Both the position numbers and the translations under genes were made by a program. The notes below the pieces were generated by a model that worked only from the letters and a program-made list of their open reading frames with translations, ran no database searches and was not told the origin of the DNA. Positions 39,401 to 53,663 of a stretch of DNA of 64,000 bases are shown one piece after another; within the stretch, counting starts at the first letter, position 1, and each line of letters begins with the position of its first letter. Source of the DNA: Triatoma infestans (taxonomy: Eukaryota; Arthropoda; Insecta; Hemiptera; Reduviidae); contig JAAEAF010000611.1 in NCBI GenBank assembly GCA_011037195.1, positions 62,001 to 126,000 on the forward strand. Reading direction: 5' to 3'.

Positions 39401-42400
39401 TCTTACAGTATTTAAATACTAAAAATTGGGCTAAATTAGATGGATTCTGCAGCTCTGCTTGAAAATATAGATAGTTTCTAAATGAAAATTATAATTGTAA
39501 TCAATACATTTTATTTTAATTTGTGTTGATGTTATATAAGAAGTAATGCTTTTGGTTACTAGATATATTTATTAATTTATTATTTTGTTGTGGTTGGATC
39601 CGCAGAGCTGGAAAGCATCAGAGATATTTTCCGGATACCCTGCTTCTTTTTGTGGTCATCGACCAATTTCGGGCGTTCGCCCATCATCAGGATGTTTTTG
39701 TCAAAACAGCGTGATAATATAGAGTGTATCAACTAAATTTGCTTTGTGGCATATCTATGGTCGATCTATGGCATTCTATTTGTGGTCGATGACCACAAAA
39801 CGAAGCAGGCTATCACGGATATCTCTGGTAATTTATTATTATTATTATTGATCCTGCAGTGGGGTATGATTATTTTGCGCATATGTGCTGCACCAGCAGT
39901 CGGACTCCAAGTCCATGCTTAAGTGTTTAAATTAATATTTTGTTTTACCTTTGCAGATTTTGTAATAATCCTATTAAACATATTATTATCAAGATAACCA
40001 TAGTTCTATCAAAATAATTGTGGAATTCTTTCTTTCTGAGTTACCTGCCACAATATTATAAACTTCTTGGAAAATATTATTCCTTAATTATTAAGCAACA
40101 AAAATCGATAACAATTGAGCCAACTCAAACAAGTATTTACTATATCTGATATTTCATTTTCAATGTTACAATATGAATTAATTTGAGAATACCAAAGAGA
40201 AATGGCCAAACAGTAAATAACTCAGCTGACAAGTGATCTTTTAGAATTTTTTATGACATAATTTACTTAACCTTGGTAAAGTGTGGGAAAATTAGAGGTA
40301 GTTGTAAATTAGTTGCACATTGTGGCACTGGTAAAGTGTGTAGTGTTATGTTATGAGAAATAACTGTACACAGTAATAACTGAAAAAACTCAGTTAAGCT
40401 GTTACAAAAGAAAGAAACAGTAATACTAACAAGATTTTCACTAACTGTGTAATTCACACGCTCTGAAGACAAATTTTCTGAAAATCGGAATTTTTGTTTT
40501 TGCTAAATACATTGTTACCTTTAACTTCCACCAGAAGAGGGAATCGTGAACTATACTGATGTGATACCATAAAGATGAAAGCGCATGTTTTATTTCCTTT
40601 AGAAACACTCTAAATTCAGTTTTTATTTTCGGAAAAAAGTTGAAAGTGCGAATTTTTTGGAACTAATTATTTTTTTGGAAAAAAAATAGAAAAAAACTGA
40701 AAATCCTATTCTGTAAAGTGACAAATCCAAGATTTCATCAAATTTGGTAATTTGGAAGAATAACGATTTAGAGGGAAGTCTTATTCAACCATGTAATAAA
40801 TAGTACGACACTTATTAAATTAATAGTAGTTAGTGTTAATAATTAAGTTAACAATAAGGGAGTGAAGTTGTACTTTGAATAGCAAATTACAGACAGTAAA
40901 AACAGCCAGTACTTTTCGCACAAGTGACATAAAGTATTATTATTCAACTTAAACTAACAAGCAATGGATTTAAAAGTTATAATACTCAAAGAGATCAGGT
41001 GAAATTGACAATAATTTATATCATGTCTCAATAATATAATTTATATCATACATTGTTATGTAATTTAAATGTATTGATTGTGGAATTCATGGAATTATGT
41101 TTTACAGCATCCATAACTACATTACTTTCTCTTACTCCTAGTAAGAAGAAGTATTGTAATCCTGTCAAATTTTTGATATCGAGTTTTTCACCGGAAATAT
41201 CCATTTTGAGGTTCCCTGAGTCCAAAAAAGTGATTTTTAACAAATGATCTCTTTCTCTCTCTTCGCGTGTGTGTGTGTGAACAGCATAGCTCAAAAACGA
41301 AAAACGGTAGAAAGTTGAAACTTGATATTACGTTTAGGTATCACCATGGGATCTGACATACGTTATCTGTCAAAATTCCTCAACCGGAAGTACCACTTTA
41401 CTAGTTTTTTTTTTTACGTTTTTGCGATTTTCTCAAAAATGGCTCAAACGATTTTCTTTAAACTCGGTATATCAACTACACATACAAAGAACTACAACTT
41501 TTATTTGAAACATTTCTCGGGAAAATTCAGTTAAAAGCACTTTTGGGGGAGGGGTGGGGTTAGGTTTTTATCCTGCTATTTCAGTTTATTAGACAATTCT
41601 GGCATCTAAATAATGTTAATTAGAATTAAATATGTTGTTGAAATGCCGAGTTTGAAAAAATCGGATAACCGGAAGTGAGTTTGTTTTGATACTTTACTAA
41701 ATGATTTTTTCACTTTTTCGCGATTTTCTCAAAAATGGCTCCGTCGATCGTCTTGAAAGTTCGTATATAAACTAAACATGCAAAGATCTACATCTTTTAT
41801 TTAAAATATTTCTGTGTGATAATTCATTAAAGGGCACTTTTAGGGGAGGGATGGGGTTACAGCTTCCTCTATAGTGCTATCATAGTTGATTATACAATTC
41901 TGTCATCCGAACAAAATTAATTAGAAATAAATAGATGGCCAAAATTCCAAGTTTTAAGAAAATTAGTAAGCCGGAAATGCGCTTTTACTGAACAGTTTTT
42001 TCAGTTTTCGACGAAATTTCGTTAAATTTGGTACAAAAACTATAACATTTGTCAATTATAATTTTGAGAACAGGAATAAGAGAAAGTTGTGTGCGTGTTT
42101 CACACCAGATTTTTTTACTGTAGAAAAAACTCAGCTATACATGATATACATGGTACAAATCATTGTCAATTTCATTTTTTTTGTATCATAAAAGGAGTGT
42201 GTTTGTTTTTTTATCATTGCTATTTGTGTTATTTTGTAACCCTGATGATGTCTTAATTATTGTAAGACGAAACGTTGGCGAAGTAAAATTTGTTTTACTT
42301 AAACTGACCAAATTCCTCAAGAATATACATCCATTAAAAACAATTTAGTTAAAAAATTCAATATTCATCTCGTGACTAAAGTATTTTTACACTTGCTGGG

Positions 42401-44216
42401 CTCCCTATGGTCAATATCTGAACTCGAAAAAAGGCATTAGTTTAGTTAAATTACTATTCCTAGAAATATGTTTCAATGAAAAGTAATAACTATGTAAGTG
42501 AGGATAGTGTATGGAATTGGATGAAAATTAATGGAGCTTTTTGGAGAAAATCATTTACAAATTTAGTGATATCTTATTACTGGGTGTCGGATTTAGACAG
42601 AGACCTATGATGTCGTATCCCTGGGGTATCTAATCGGAATATAAACTTCCGTTATAAGCTTCCTCCCATTCTTCGTTTTTGAAATATTCTTTCTCTCTCT
42701 CTCTCTTAAGAGAAACAGAGAAGAGTTACAAATCAAATAATCTTTTTCGCACTCAGGGAGACCAAATGTAATTATAATATATATGTACATCGTAAAAGAA
42801 ATTAAAAAGTAAATTAATTATGGATATTTTCTCGTCTGAAGGACCTTGACACTTTGGCCTGTTATGCCAAAGATTTTTAATTTAATCCCAAGTTTGTGAC
42901 GTTGATTTTAATTAATAATGATGGATTAACAAATTTACATTTCTTTTTTCGTAAGCATAGTGATCTCAATAATTTTTTCATCACTGAACAAGTTGTATGC
43001 TTTTTAGTTCAGGAAAGACTACAATAAAAATAAAATAAATATTCATAATAGAATAAAAATAATAATATATTCATATTTTTTGAAAATCCAAATTATAGCA
43101 TTTTGTAGAAGGTTTCAGTTCAAGGCCAAAAAACGTGACCCAAGTTCGAGCCAAAAGATCCTCATTTGATGTTCTACACAAATAAGGCCCATTTATTTAC
43201 CTATTAAACCAAACTGGGACCTCATTTTAATGCCACTTTCTTGAAAGCAGTTATACCAATAATCAATTGAGTGGAATGCTTTAAATACTTCCTCCATTGC
43301 TGAAAAATAAAGTATTGTGATTGTGCCAAATTTTAGAAATTGAGTTTTCCCCGAAACTTCAAGTTTTGGTTTCCAAGAATAATAAGAAAAATGTGTTTTT
43401 TTGGGAATGAACGGTCTGTTTGTAATGCTTTGCAATAAAATAAAATAAAAAATGCAATGGAAGAGAAAAAAGGGGAGACAGACCAGTTTCCAAAGAACAT
43501 TTCTTTGAACTCTCGGGACTTCAAAATATGTATTTCCGTTAAGAACTCGATTTAGAAAATTTCACTCACATGCAATATTTTCACTGACAGGGAGGAAGTA
43601 AGAAACCTATTTTTTTCGTTGGAGGATTACAGTGCACTGTGATTTGGAAAATATAGTATGACCCCTAGTGATGTCAGGGAACGCACATTTAACGTAATGC
43701 CTCCTTTCCCTAGTCTGTTTTTAGTAAGAAATTTAAAGATCTAGGAAGGTTTTAAGGAAGGATAACTTATCCTCCAAAACCCAGTTTATAAAACTTCTCT
43801 AGACGATAGCGTCGCGCAGTCCATTAGAAGTATACTGGAGTCTTCTTCTCCCTTGTACTTTCAAGTGTTCCTTGATCTTGTAATGCTCTACGAGAAAACC
43901 TGTTAGGATACGCAGGCTTATCTTTTGTCCAGACTGATAAAAGTCCGAAATCATTGCCGGTCTTAAGCTTGCCTCAGTCCAGGGTGGGTCTCCACTCTTC
44001 TTAGCTACAAAGCCTAGTGGCTTATCCTGCAAAAAGATTCCTGTTCCAGGCAGCAATCCTTTCCTTGCCAGATTCTGTCAACCATCTCATTACTTTCCAT
44101 GTCAACATATCGAAACACCCAAAACAGGTCAACACTATTATTCCTCTCCAGGTTTTTAAGTCTGCCGAGGCATTCTCAATTTATCATGTTTGACTGATAA
44201 CTAATGAGCCCAATGC

Positions 44217-44250
<34 letters not shown>

Positions 44251-47200
44251 AGTGCCCAAAGGCGTGGGGCCTAAGCCAATATGGCTCTCATCTACCAGTA
44301 AAATAAGAAATTACTCCTAAAAAGAATCCCCCAGTAATCTACCGGTCTGACTACAATATCATAAGAAATCCCTAAACTCCAACTCCCTCAAGCATTCCCT
44401 TCAGAGTGTAGCCCCCAAATATGGAAAACCTTACCTAGGAAGTGTTATACCATTCCCTGACTCCCTCATCACAATTCTGACACAGAAGACTAGAAGTCCT
44501 GCTTATTTTGTGTAAATGACTGGCTACTCAGGCATGTTCAATCAGTACATCTAACAGGACCCTCAATTGTCTCCTACTCAGGGAATGAAGATGCTTCAAA
44601 GCTCCTTGTCACATTTTTTTTATAAGAAATCTTTTAGCCTCAATGCACCCCCATCCAGTCTATCCTCCAATTTCCTTTTCCTTCCATTAACTTTCTCTGT
44701 CACAAAATGCTTACTGAAGGCCAATGCTGACTCGGGATCAGAAAATGGTTGTGTGGAACCCACCTTACCTAACTTGTCTGTCCTCTCGTTGGCCTCTACA
44801 ACCACGTGTCCAGGTCCCCAGAGGAGCTCTACTCTGCACCTCGGAGCAAGGCTATTAAGTCTTCTCCTATATTTACCCACTAGTTTAGAGCTGCAACATG
44901 GCTTGTTCACAATCAACGTTCAATGCTTTAATTGCAACCTGGCTAGGATCACATGGACACATCTTCCAATTGCTTGAACTTCCGCCTGGAAGATACTGGG
45001 GAAACTTGTCTTCTTCTAGGTCCAAACACCCCATCCTCAAGGTCTTCAAGATTCCTTAACACATATCCAATCTGGCATGTTCTATAATATCATTCCGAGT
45101 GATTCATAGTTCCGAACTCTCTTCTAATACTTAGAAGAACTTATTATATTAAGGAGAAAGTCTAATAGAAAAAAAAAATGGTATGCAACAAAGGACGTAC
45201 AAGATAACACAGTTTTTGAACTTTTTATATAAAAGAAAAAAGTCTTTCTTCAATAATGCAGGTAATTTCACATCTTTCTTAAACAATACTTAGGAATTTT
45301 TAACTAGAAATAAAAAAAACAAGAGATTAAGATAAAGGTACTTTTTTTCCAATAACTAAGTGACTATTAGTTTAGAAAGTTAACCTCTGTTAATTTTATC
45401 CTATTTAAAATAGAGAAAGTTAGTATTTTTTTTTTTTTTTTTTGCTACCATGTATAACGAATTTTATTTTATTTAATTTTTTGAAGATCTATAGAATAAT
45501 AAAATGGTAATTGAATAAATAACTCATAATAATAATGTGTGAAAAAAAAATTAAGTTAACAAAACATTGTAATAGTTACGGTAACTTTAGTAAAACTAAT
45601 TACTATAAAGAAAGGAGAAAAGTGTTATTTGATTATGAAATAAAATTATAACTAGGGAACTAATTTTGATTTAGGGGAATGTAAGATTGAGAGTTTGGGG
45701 ACCCTGTTCACGTTAATTTACACAATATAATATAGAAAAGAAATAAGTTACATAAGTAAAAGAAAACTGTAGGCAGTGCCGACTTGGCTGTATCTAATTT
45801 TATAAAAAGGTTTCAATATAATTACAACAGAAACCTTACAATATATAACCTTCAAAAATATAAGATGTAGGTTGAACAAGCTTTAGGATAGTTTACATGG
45901 GTGTATTTAAAGAGAGTATACTCTCGAGTAACACTAACAAGTGTACTCTCTTTAAATACAATCTGGTGTCCAATATTATTCAAATGGCTTTCTCTAATTG
46001 CAGGTAATACGATCGTACAATTAAAATTTGAATTTTAACTGTCCCTAATGTTACACTAATAACTCTAATATAAACACAGTATTGGGAAACTATATATATT
46101 ACTTTCCCTTATCCCTGGTTAAATTTCCGAACATGAGTTTTTAACTTGTATATCGTTTAATTAACGGAATTGCGACTTGATTGAATTTATTATTTTTAAT
46201 TTTTGCGATATTCTCGAAGACGACTGCAAAAATTTTCTTTAAATTCCGTAAACTATGTACATTCATAAATACCTATCACTTTTGTTTGGAACTGGTGCTG
46301 GGAAAATTGATTCTTAAGAATGTTCTGGGGGACAATAATCATTAAGCTTTCCTCTAAAGTAGCACTTCAATATAATTATTTATGGTTCTATATCTGTAGA
46401 GTATTAAGGATACCTTAGAAGCATGCCAGAATTCCAAACTTTCCGGCAGTTAACCGGAAGTGCAATTTTACAGAATTAATTTTTGAACATTTTTTTTTTT
46501 TTTGAGAAATTGAATTTAAGGAGGTTCGGTCAGTTTTGTTTAAATTTAAACCGCTGCTTTATAGTGCAGTGGGAGTTTCAGAGGCTTAAAATTAATAACT
46601 AAATGCTATATCACTACTGCACTATCATTAATATATGTACACTTATGATTCTAAGGACTTGACTTAAGGGATTAAGAGACAGAGAGAGAAACTCAGTGAG
46701 AGACTGACAGATAGGCAAGTGGCTAGTGTGTAGACTGCATATTTGAGGTTGGCTGATCGCACGGAAGGTGTTTTCGCTCTTCAAGATGGTGATAGAATAG
46801 AGCCTCCACTGTACTTTTTTTCTTCAATTTAGACACCTGTGGTAGAAGAAGTAGGGCGGTGCTTCATCCCTAACCCTTGGTTGGCTTCGTTTTTCTTTAT
46901 AAGACCTTGGCGTTCCTTGCGGACAGCAGGGAACTAATTTCACTTGTGACATGCCACCACAATAGGCGGTTTATTGAGACACAGGCGATGCCACAAAGTC
47001 CATTCAGCTATATATGTATGTATAATCCCTACCAACTTATATTATGTTTACAACGATGTAAATAAAGCAATTTTAACGAAAATATGTCCACTAAATTGTA
47101 ATACTTGCAGTAAGAGAAAGTAGTGAGTACGCTCTATGTCCTATACATTATTTTTGGGGGGTGCGGTGTCATTTAAGACACAATTATCTGATTGGACAGA

Positions 47201-50200
47201 TTTTGACCAAAACCTTTTCTTAAAGACGAATGTGATAAAATTATGTATAAACGGAATATTAAGTTTGTGCTTCCAGTAGTCTTTCGGATTCGGGATGTTC
47301 TTGTTATTACACGCACACACTACTTCGCACACAAAGGATTTCAAAAACATGGTTCCTTTAAAAACTTATTGTCGAAAATTTATCAGAATTTTAGAACTTT
47401 TCTCTCAGGAGCTCTATCATCCTTCAAGACTGGCCAACAGATCCTATGGAAATCTCTAATAATAAGGAGATAGGTAGTCTAACAAATTTGGCGACTTTCT
47501 TTATTTCCACTGGCTAATAGTAAGAAACTGTTCTATGACTTTTCACGGATTTATCTTGAGAATCTCTTTTTCTCTTAGTCACTATGGGTGCTCCGCGCCC
47601 CTCGCTTAGTATTTGTTGAGCATTTTTAAACTGTAAAACTTGAGAAAGTTCTGTTTATTAGAGTAATTTTAGATATTTTGTGAAGTGTTGAACTTTCTGA
47701 GCTTGACGAGCCATAAACGCCAGTGTACAGCTTTGTGGCTTTCTGTTCAGTGGACACCAGGCAGAGTTTTGGAAGGTGCGGCACCATTTCTGTCTGGGCT
47801 AAAGGGAGAATAACACTTGTAGTGGGGACGGAGGCACCAAACCGCCCTTTTCAGAGCGAGGGCGTAAGCTTCGGCTTGAACCCATTGTAAATATTGTATA
47901 TAGTCTGAGTTTTATTGTAAATAGTAGTATTAGTTTAAATATAAGAGATGACGAGTACACCGAAGAACGCTAGATCGTCTAGTCCGTTCTCGGATATCGA
48001 GGTGACACCACTTTGCCTAAAAGGCATGATTGGTGGTATTAGAAGGAAATTATTTGTCGACGAGCAACAAAAAGTTGCTACATGTTCGACGTTAGTCAAA
48101 CAGACCACTAGTGACGTGGTAGGGAATACTGCCGAGTCCAACGAACCCGAGAACCAAAATGTAAATAACCCAGGGCTCGGTGGTGGGCCCGTTCCTGAGG
48201 AACCTATTATGGATGAATTGCTAGAGCATATGGAGAATATGGATTATTGTGATTCGGTTGCATACGCGGATGACCCCGCAATAGTTGTCCATGGAGATTC
48301 TCGGCGTGAGTTAGAGGAGCGTGCTAGCGCTGTTGTGTCCCGAATAAAGAATGGGTGTCAAGGGGAGAAGCTTCAGATTTCGTTTGAGAAGTCTAAGGTG
48401 ATGCTTATGAAAGGCAAACTTCATCCCAGTCATCCTCCCTGGATCAGAGTGGACGAACACAGAATAGTCCACGTAACCCAGTTTTAGTACCTGGGTGTGC
48501 TGTTGGATTGGAAGCTTTCCTTTAAGCCCAACATTCAGCGGGTTGCCTCCAGATGTCTCAACTTGTACCAGGGAATCAAAAGAGAAGCCCATGGTGAGTG
48601 GGGGCTGAAGACTGGTGTAGCCCTAACCATCTATAGGGGCGTAATAGAGAATGTTGCGACGTACGCAGCAGCGTGTTGGGCTGACAAGCTGCACATGCAG
48701 TCGTACAGCGGCACTCTATTACGAATGCAAAGAGCCATTTTGTGCTCTGTAACAAGGGCCTACGCGACATTCTCCACGGTCTCCTTGCCGGTGATCGCTG
48801 GTGTGTTGCCGCTTGATCTCCTTGCTGAGATGAGGGCCCTTACCCATAAGTTCAAGAAGGGGGAAATGATTGTCCTTGATGGTGAGGAGCTGTCCAGGCA
48901 GACGCCTCCTGCTCTTGTAAAGAAAAAGATCCGAGAGTACGAGATTGGGAAGTGGCAAAGACGCTGGGATGAAGCAGAGACAGGGAGAATCACATATGAG
49001 TTCTTCCCGAATTTGCATCACAGACTGCCGATTCGGTGGCTGGAGCTGTCTCAAACCGTAACGTAATATTCCACGGGTCATGGGTAGTTCAATTCCAAGC
49101 TCTACGAGCTGGGATTGAAAGACTCCCCGAATTGCGAATGCGGTGAACGGGACTCGCTGCATCGCACCGTGCATCTTCCGGTGTCCTCTCCTCGACGAGG
49201 CTAGAATCCAAATGGAATTCAAGCTGAGAAGAAGAGGAGAGAACTGGCCAGGAGATTGTCAAGAACTGACAAAAAGTACCCAAAATTTTAAAGACTGTTA
49301 AGAATGCTCGAGAAATAGCGGTTGAACGAAACACTAGACGGATAAAAAGAGGTCCGCCTCCCCGTGGTAGGCAAGGCAAGTGACCATAGGCACCGGTTTT
49401 GGCACTATGCGCTAATTAGAATGGCGAGGAGTGCATGAATAATAATAATAAAGTAATAAAAGTCACTAGGACTGGGGCCCATTTGGACAGTGTGGTTCAA
49501 AGTGAATGGACATCTCTACATAATAGGGCTGACTTTTGCCCAACCTTATTATAGAGTTTGCGACAGTGGAGATTAAACAAATATTCATTTTTATGATGGA
49601 GGGGAGGGATGGAATCCGGTAGGAACAGGTTGTTTGACTGATCAAGAGCTTCGGCTGTTTCCACTAACGATGTTGATTATTTAATAATATCTTTGGACAT
49701 CTGTGAAAAATATATGGTTTGTAATCGGGCTAGATTTCAGATGTAGTCATGGGTTGTTGCTGTTTTTTTTTTTTTAGAGGTTACCTCAGATGGGCTTTGA
49801 AGAGCGCAGGATGTTTGGTCCTTTCCCATAGAAGTAAAACTAACGCCATGTTTTTTTAAAAACATACATGTAAAGAGAAATACCGAATATACTGCCACAA
49901 TCTGGGTTGGTGTAAAGGCTTTAATTTAATCTCAAAACAGAAAACTCTACTTAACTAATTAATTCCATGTTTAAAAATTAATAAAACCTCGAAAAGTTGT
50001 ATGCTTAGAGGTTTTAAAAGTGTTGTGTTAAAATAATCTTATATACACATCAAGTTAGTTGCTGTTGCCACCAGAGAGTGCGTTCATTGTGAATGATTAA
50101 TGCGTACTTCCTTTACACAGCCAAACTAAAATACAAAAACTGTAACCTGCTTAAATATCCTAATTATAACCTGCCAGACTGTTATTTGTAAAAAAATTTC

Positions 50201-53200
50201 TTTAATACTGCATTGTTATTTTTTTTTAAATACCACCATATTAATATCTGTTATTTTTATGGATTTTAGAATTATTAAATATAATAATAATAAGTAGGGC
50301 GTCTATTTTTGGACAAGCTACACAGTCTACAACACAGCTACAAAGAAAACACTAAATAGGTTGCAAAAAAAATCATTTGATTTTTGAGGGAGCTGAAGAG
50401 GCGGATCTAGCATATATGCAGTTAAATCTCCTTAAAATTTACTCAAAATGGAGCAGTAAAACGAAAATGCAGAATATAGTGGGAGGCGAAACTTCTCCGA
50501 CCCTGATTGCATACCTGAGGATGTGAATGTCAGAACTAGTGCTCTGAAATCAAATATTGCAATTTTCCTTGCTTCAAACTCCGAATTTTTACTAAAAATT
50601 CAGTTCTCTTCAATATTATCTAGTTCTGATACTTACACTTTAAAGAAATGGCAATTCCGAGTATAGCAAGAAGTCCTAACTTACGCAGAATATCCCCAAA
50701 ATCAATTTTCTCGGAAGATAGTTTCAAACAAAAATTATAGACTTTTTCAAGTGTGGTTAGTACAAGAAACTGGTGTGGTCAAGTTTAAAGAACTGATGTT
50801 ATGATCAAGAAAATCTGAGAAAACCTAAAAAAAAAAAAGTTCACGAAATTCTTTACTTCCGGTCAAGTGATTTTTTTTTTTCCAAAATCGGAATTTTAGC
50901 AACATATTTGTATTTCCGGTGCTAGCTCCAACCTCGACAAATTCACCAACAACTATTGAGAAAAAATAAAACAAGAAGATAGGTTTTATTTCCTTAAACT
51001 TGAGCGTTAGTATATTAGAGTTCGATAAACTAGAGGCTATGCAACTATGTAAATTGGAGTAAGAAAAAGTACTGTGAGTGTTTCACATCAGATTTTTTTA
51101 TATTTATATAAATTAAGAACAAATTTAATACGATTGCAAAAAAAAAATCGAATATTTAACTCGTGAGCGAAGTATTTTTTACAATTCTAGTTCTCTCTTA
51201 ACTCGAGTGCTAAAAAGTCCTTCTTCTCTCACCCTGCCAAATAAATAACTATTCATGTATTAATGTGTTACTTAAAGTAAAATATTCTTTGCTACTCGCC
51301 ACCTCTGTCTGTGACGTACTGGACCGGTTGGTATAGCTTAACAATAATGATTGAAATTTCAACACTGTACTGTTTAACGAGGAAGCTACAACCAAACTTT
51401 CAGACGGAATCTCGTACAGTACTGCATGTAAGGCCATGAAGAAATGGCTCAAAAAAAGCATACGCCTCTACTGAAGGAGTGTTGTGGGATAGAGGAACTC
51501 AAAGTTATTCCTGGAAACCCAATAAGCTTCCGATCTTTTAGATTTCCTCAATAGAGAGACGAAGGAAGAAGACTCTCGCCACATCACACTTCCTCTTTAG
51601 GAAACACTCATAAAAATGGGTCTTGTGAAGGATCCACTTTGTAGAAAGTATGGCAAGAAGGATGGAAACACCGCTTTCACTTTCTCTGTGAACTGTACAC
51701 TTTGCACAAAAATCTATACCTAAGCTTGGTAGTAGCATGAACACTGCAAGCACCGACCCAAGGTTTTAAATTACCTCTTATCTCAATTCTGGCGTTTTGT
51801 CACTGATATGGAGTAAGGTGCAACTAGGGTGCACAATGGGCCTGTTTCTTTTAGCCTAAGTGCATTAACCCCTTCTAAGGGACCCTGAATTCTAGAATTA
51901 AAATTATTGTATTGTGCGTGAGGGGAGGGAATTAACAAGCAGTATTATAACGAGTTGAACATAAAAGAATAACACTGAGAGTTTAGAGGAAAAAAGAGCG
52001 AAAAGATTGTTATAGAAGATTAACATAACAGAAGTGTGAGAGAACTCAAAAGTACACCAGTTCAGACATCAGGGAGTGTTGTGTATTACTAATCTGCTTG
52101 TGTGTGAGTGTGAGAGAGAGAGAAAGAGAGAGAAAAGTGCCACCTTTCATGCCAAGTTATGATTTAATGAACTATTGTCACTGAGTCAATAACCGTTGAG
52201 TTGTGTATGGGGAACGGCCTGGTGATGGTGTGGTGTAGTGGAGGCGTATAGGGAACGTTCAAAAGGAAATAGTCGCTTGCATATTTCATAATAGATATAC
52301 AGTCTAGCACATTACATTCATAAATAGACAGCAACACACACACGCATACAAACTCGATAATATGCTGATCACAGCCACATTACACTCATAGATATCAAAT
52401 ATTTATATAGCTGCTATCACATCATATTTGTGTCCATATTTATACTTTGTAATTTTCTTCTATCAATTCATTTATGAAGTATAGATCTCTTAATAACTGA
52501 AAAAGGAATTCCATGCGTGTAAAAACACACGGTTTTTGTCTTTTTACAGCAATCCACAATATTCTGATCAACAATTTTTATTAAAAGGTGGAACTTTTAC
52601 TAAATATTTAGTTTCCTTAATTGCCACCAGGCGATGGAATCGCACAATGCTCTCACTGAACATCCTACAGGGAAACTTAATAATCTAAGCTTTCACGAGA
52701 ATCCCGCTAAAATTCAATTTTTCCAGAAAAATGAATGTGTTGTAAGGATCGGCTGGTTTAAGGAAAAACTTTCTAGTAGTTTGGTTAATAGTATTTCTTA
52801 AAATTCAATTAGTTTCGTTAGTTTACTAATTTGTTATTAATCACTGTACATATTTATGTGCTTTTTGCGATTGGTTTTTGTTTAAAGTGAAGCGGATTTT
52901 TTTTTTAAATATTAAATTCATAATACTGAACCATCTTGAAGTTCCCTTGATGGTGCTGCCATTCTAAAAATATAAAAACCACGTGTTAGTGAAACGGGGA
53001 CAATAACCTAGGAAGTGGTACACCGTTTCCCTGACTCCGTAGTCACAATTCTGACCAAAGTCTGAAAGTCCTGCCCATTTTGTGCAAAATAGCTGGCTGC
53101 CTAAGAGTTTCGCACCACAACTCACGACGGTATCCAGCTCAGGGAGAGTAGATACTTCAAGACACCCTGTCTTAAACCTTTTATAAATCTTAGCCTGGAG

Positions 53201-53631
53201 ACACCCTTTCGTGTCCCTCCAGTGATTCTCTAGTTTCCTATTCCTTCACTGTTTGACTTCCCTGTTGCAAAATTGCTTGATAACGGCTACTACTGCTGGA
53301 TCACAAAACGGTGATAAGGATCTCACTTTAGCCAACTCGTCCGCCCTCTCATTGTTCTCTGTTACCCGCTTGTCCGGGAACTCAGAAGAGCTTCACTCCG
53401 CTCTTCTGAGCGAGGCCATTCACGAAGTCTTCTCCTACATTCACCACTAATATAGAGCTTCAGCATGGTCTATTCAAAGCCTTTAGTTTGCTGCTTGACA
53501 GACAATATCTTTTATAGTTATCATATAGAATACATAATTTGAAGAAAATTGTAAGCACTATTTTAAAGTCTTAATTTAAGGATATTCACCGAAACTTCGT
53601 GTCGTATATACTATATGCATATAATAGAGAG

Positions 53632-53663
<32 letters not shown>

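Noticed and set aside
44567..44977. 136-codon plus-strand open frame
   Set aside because: It is antisense to the LINE RNase H fragment, which has the recognisable motifs.
48719..49379. Minus-strand frames of up to 167 codons
   Set aside because: They are shadows of the R1-like LINE on the plus strand.
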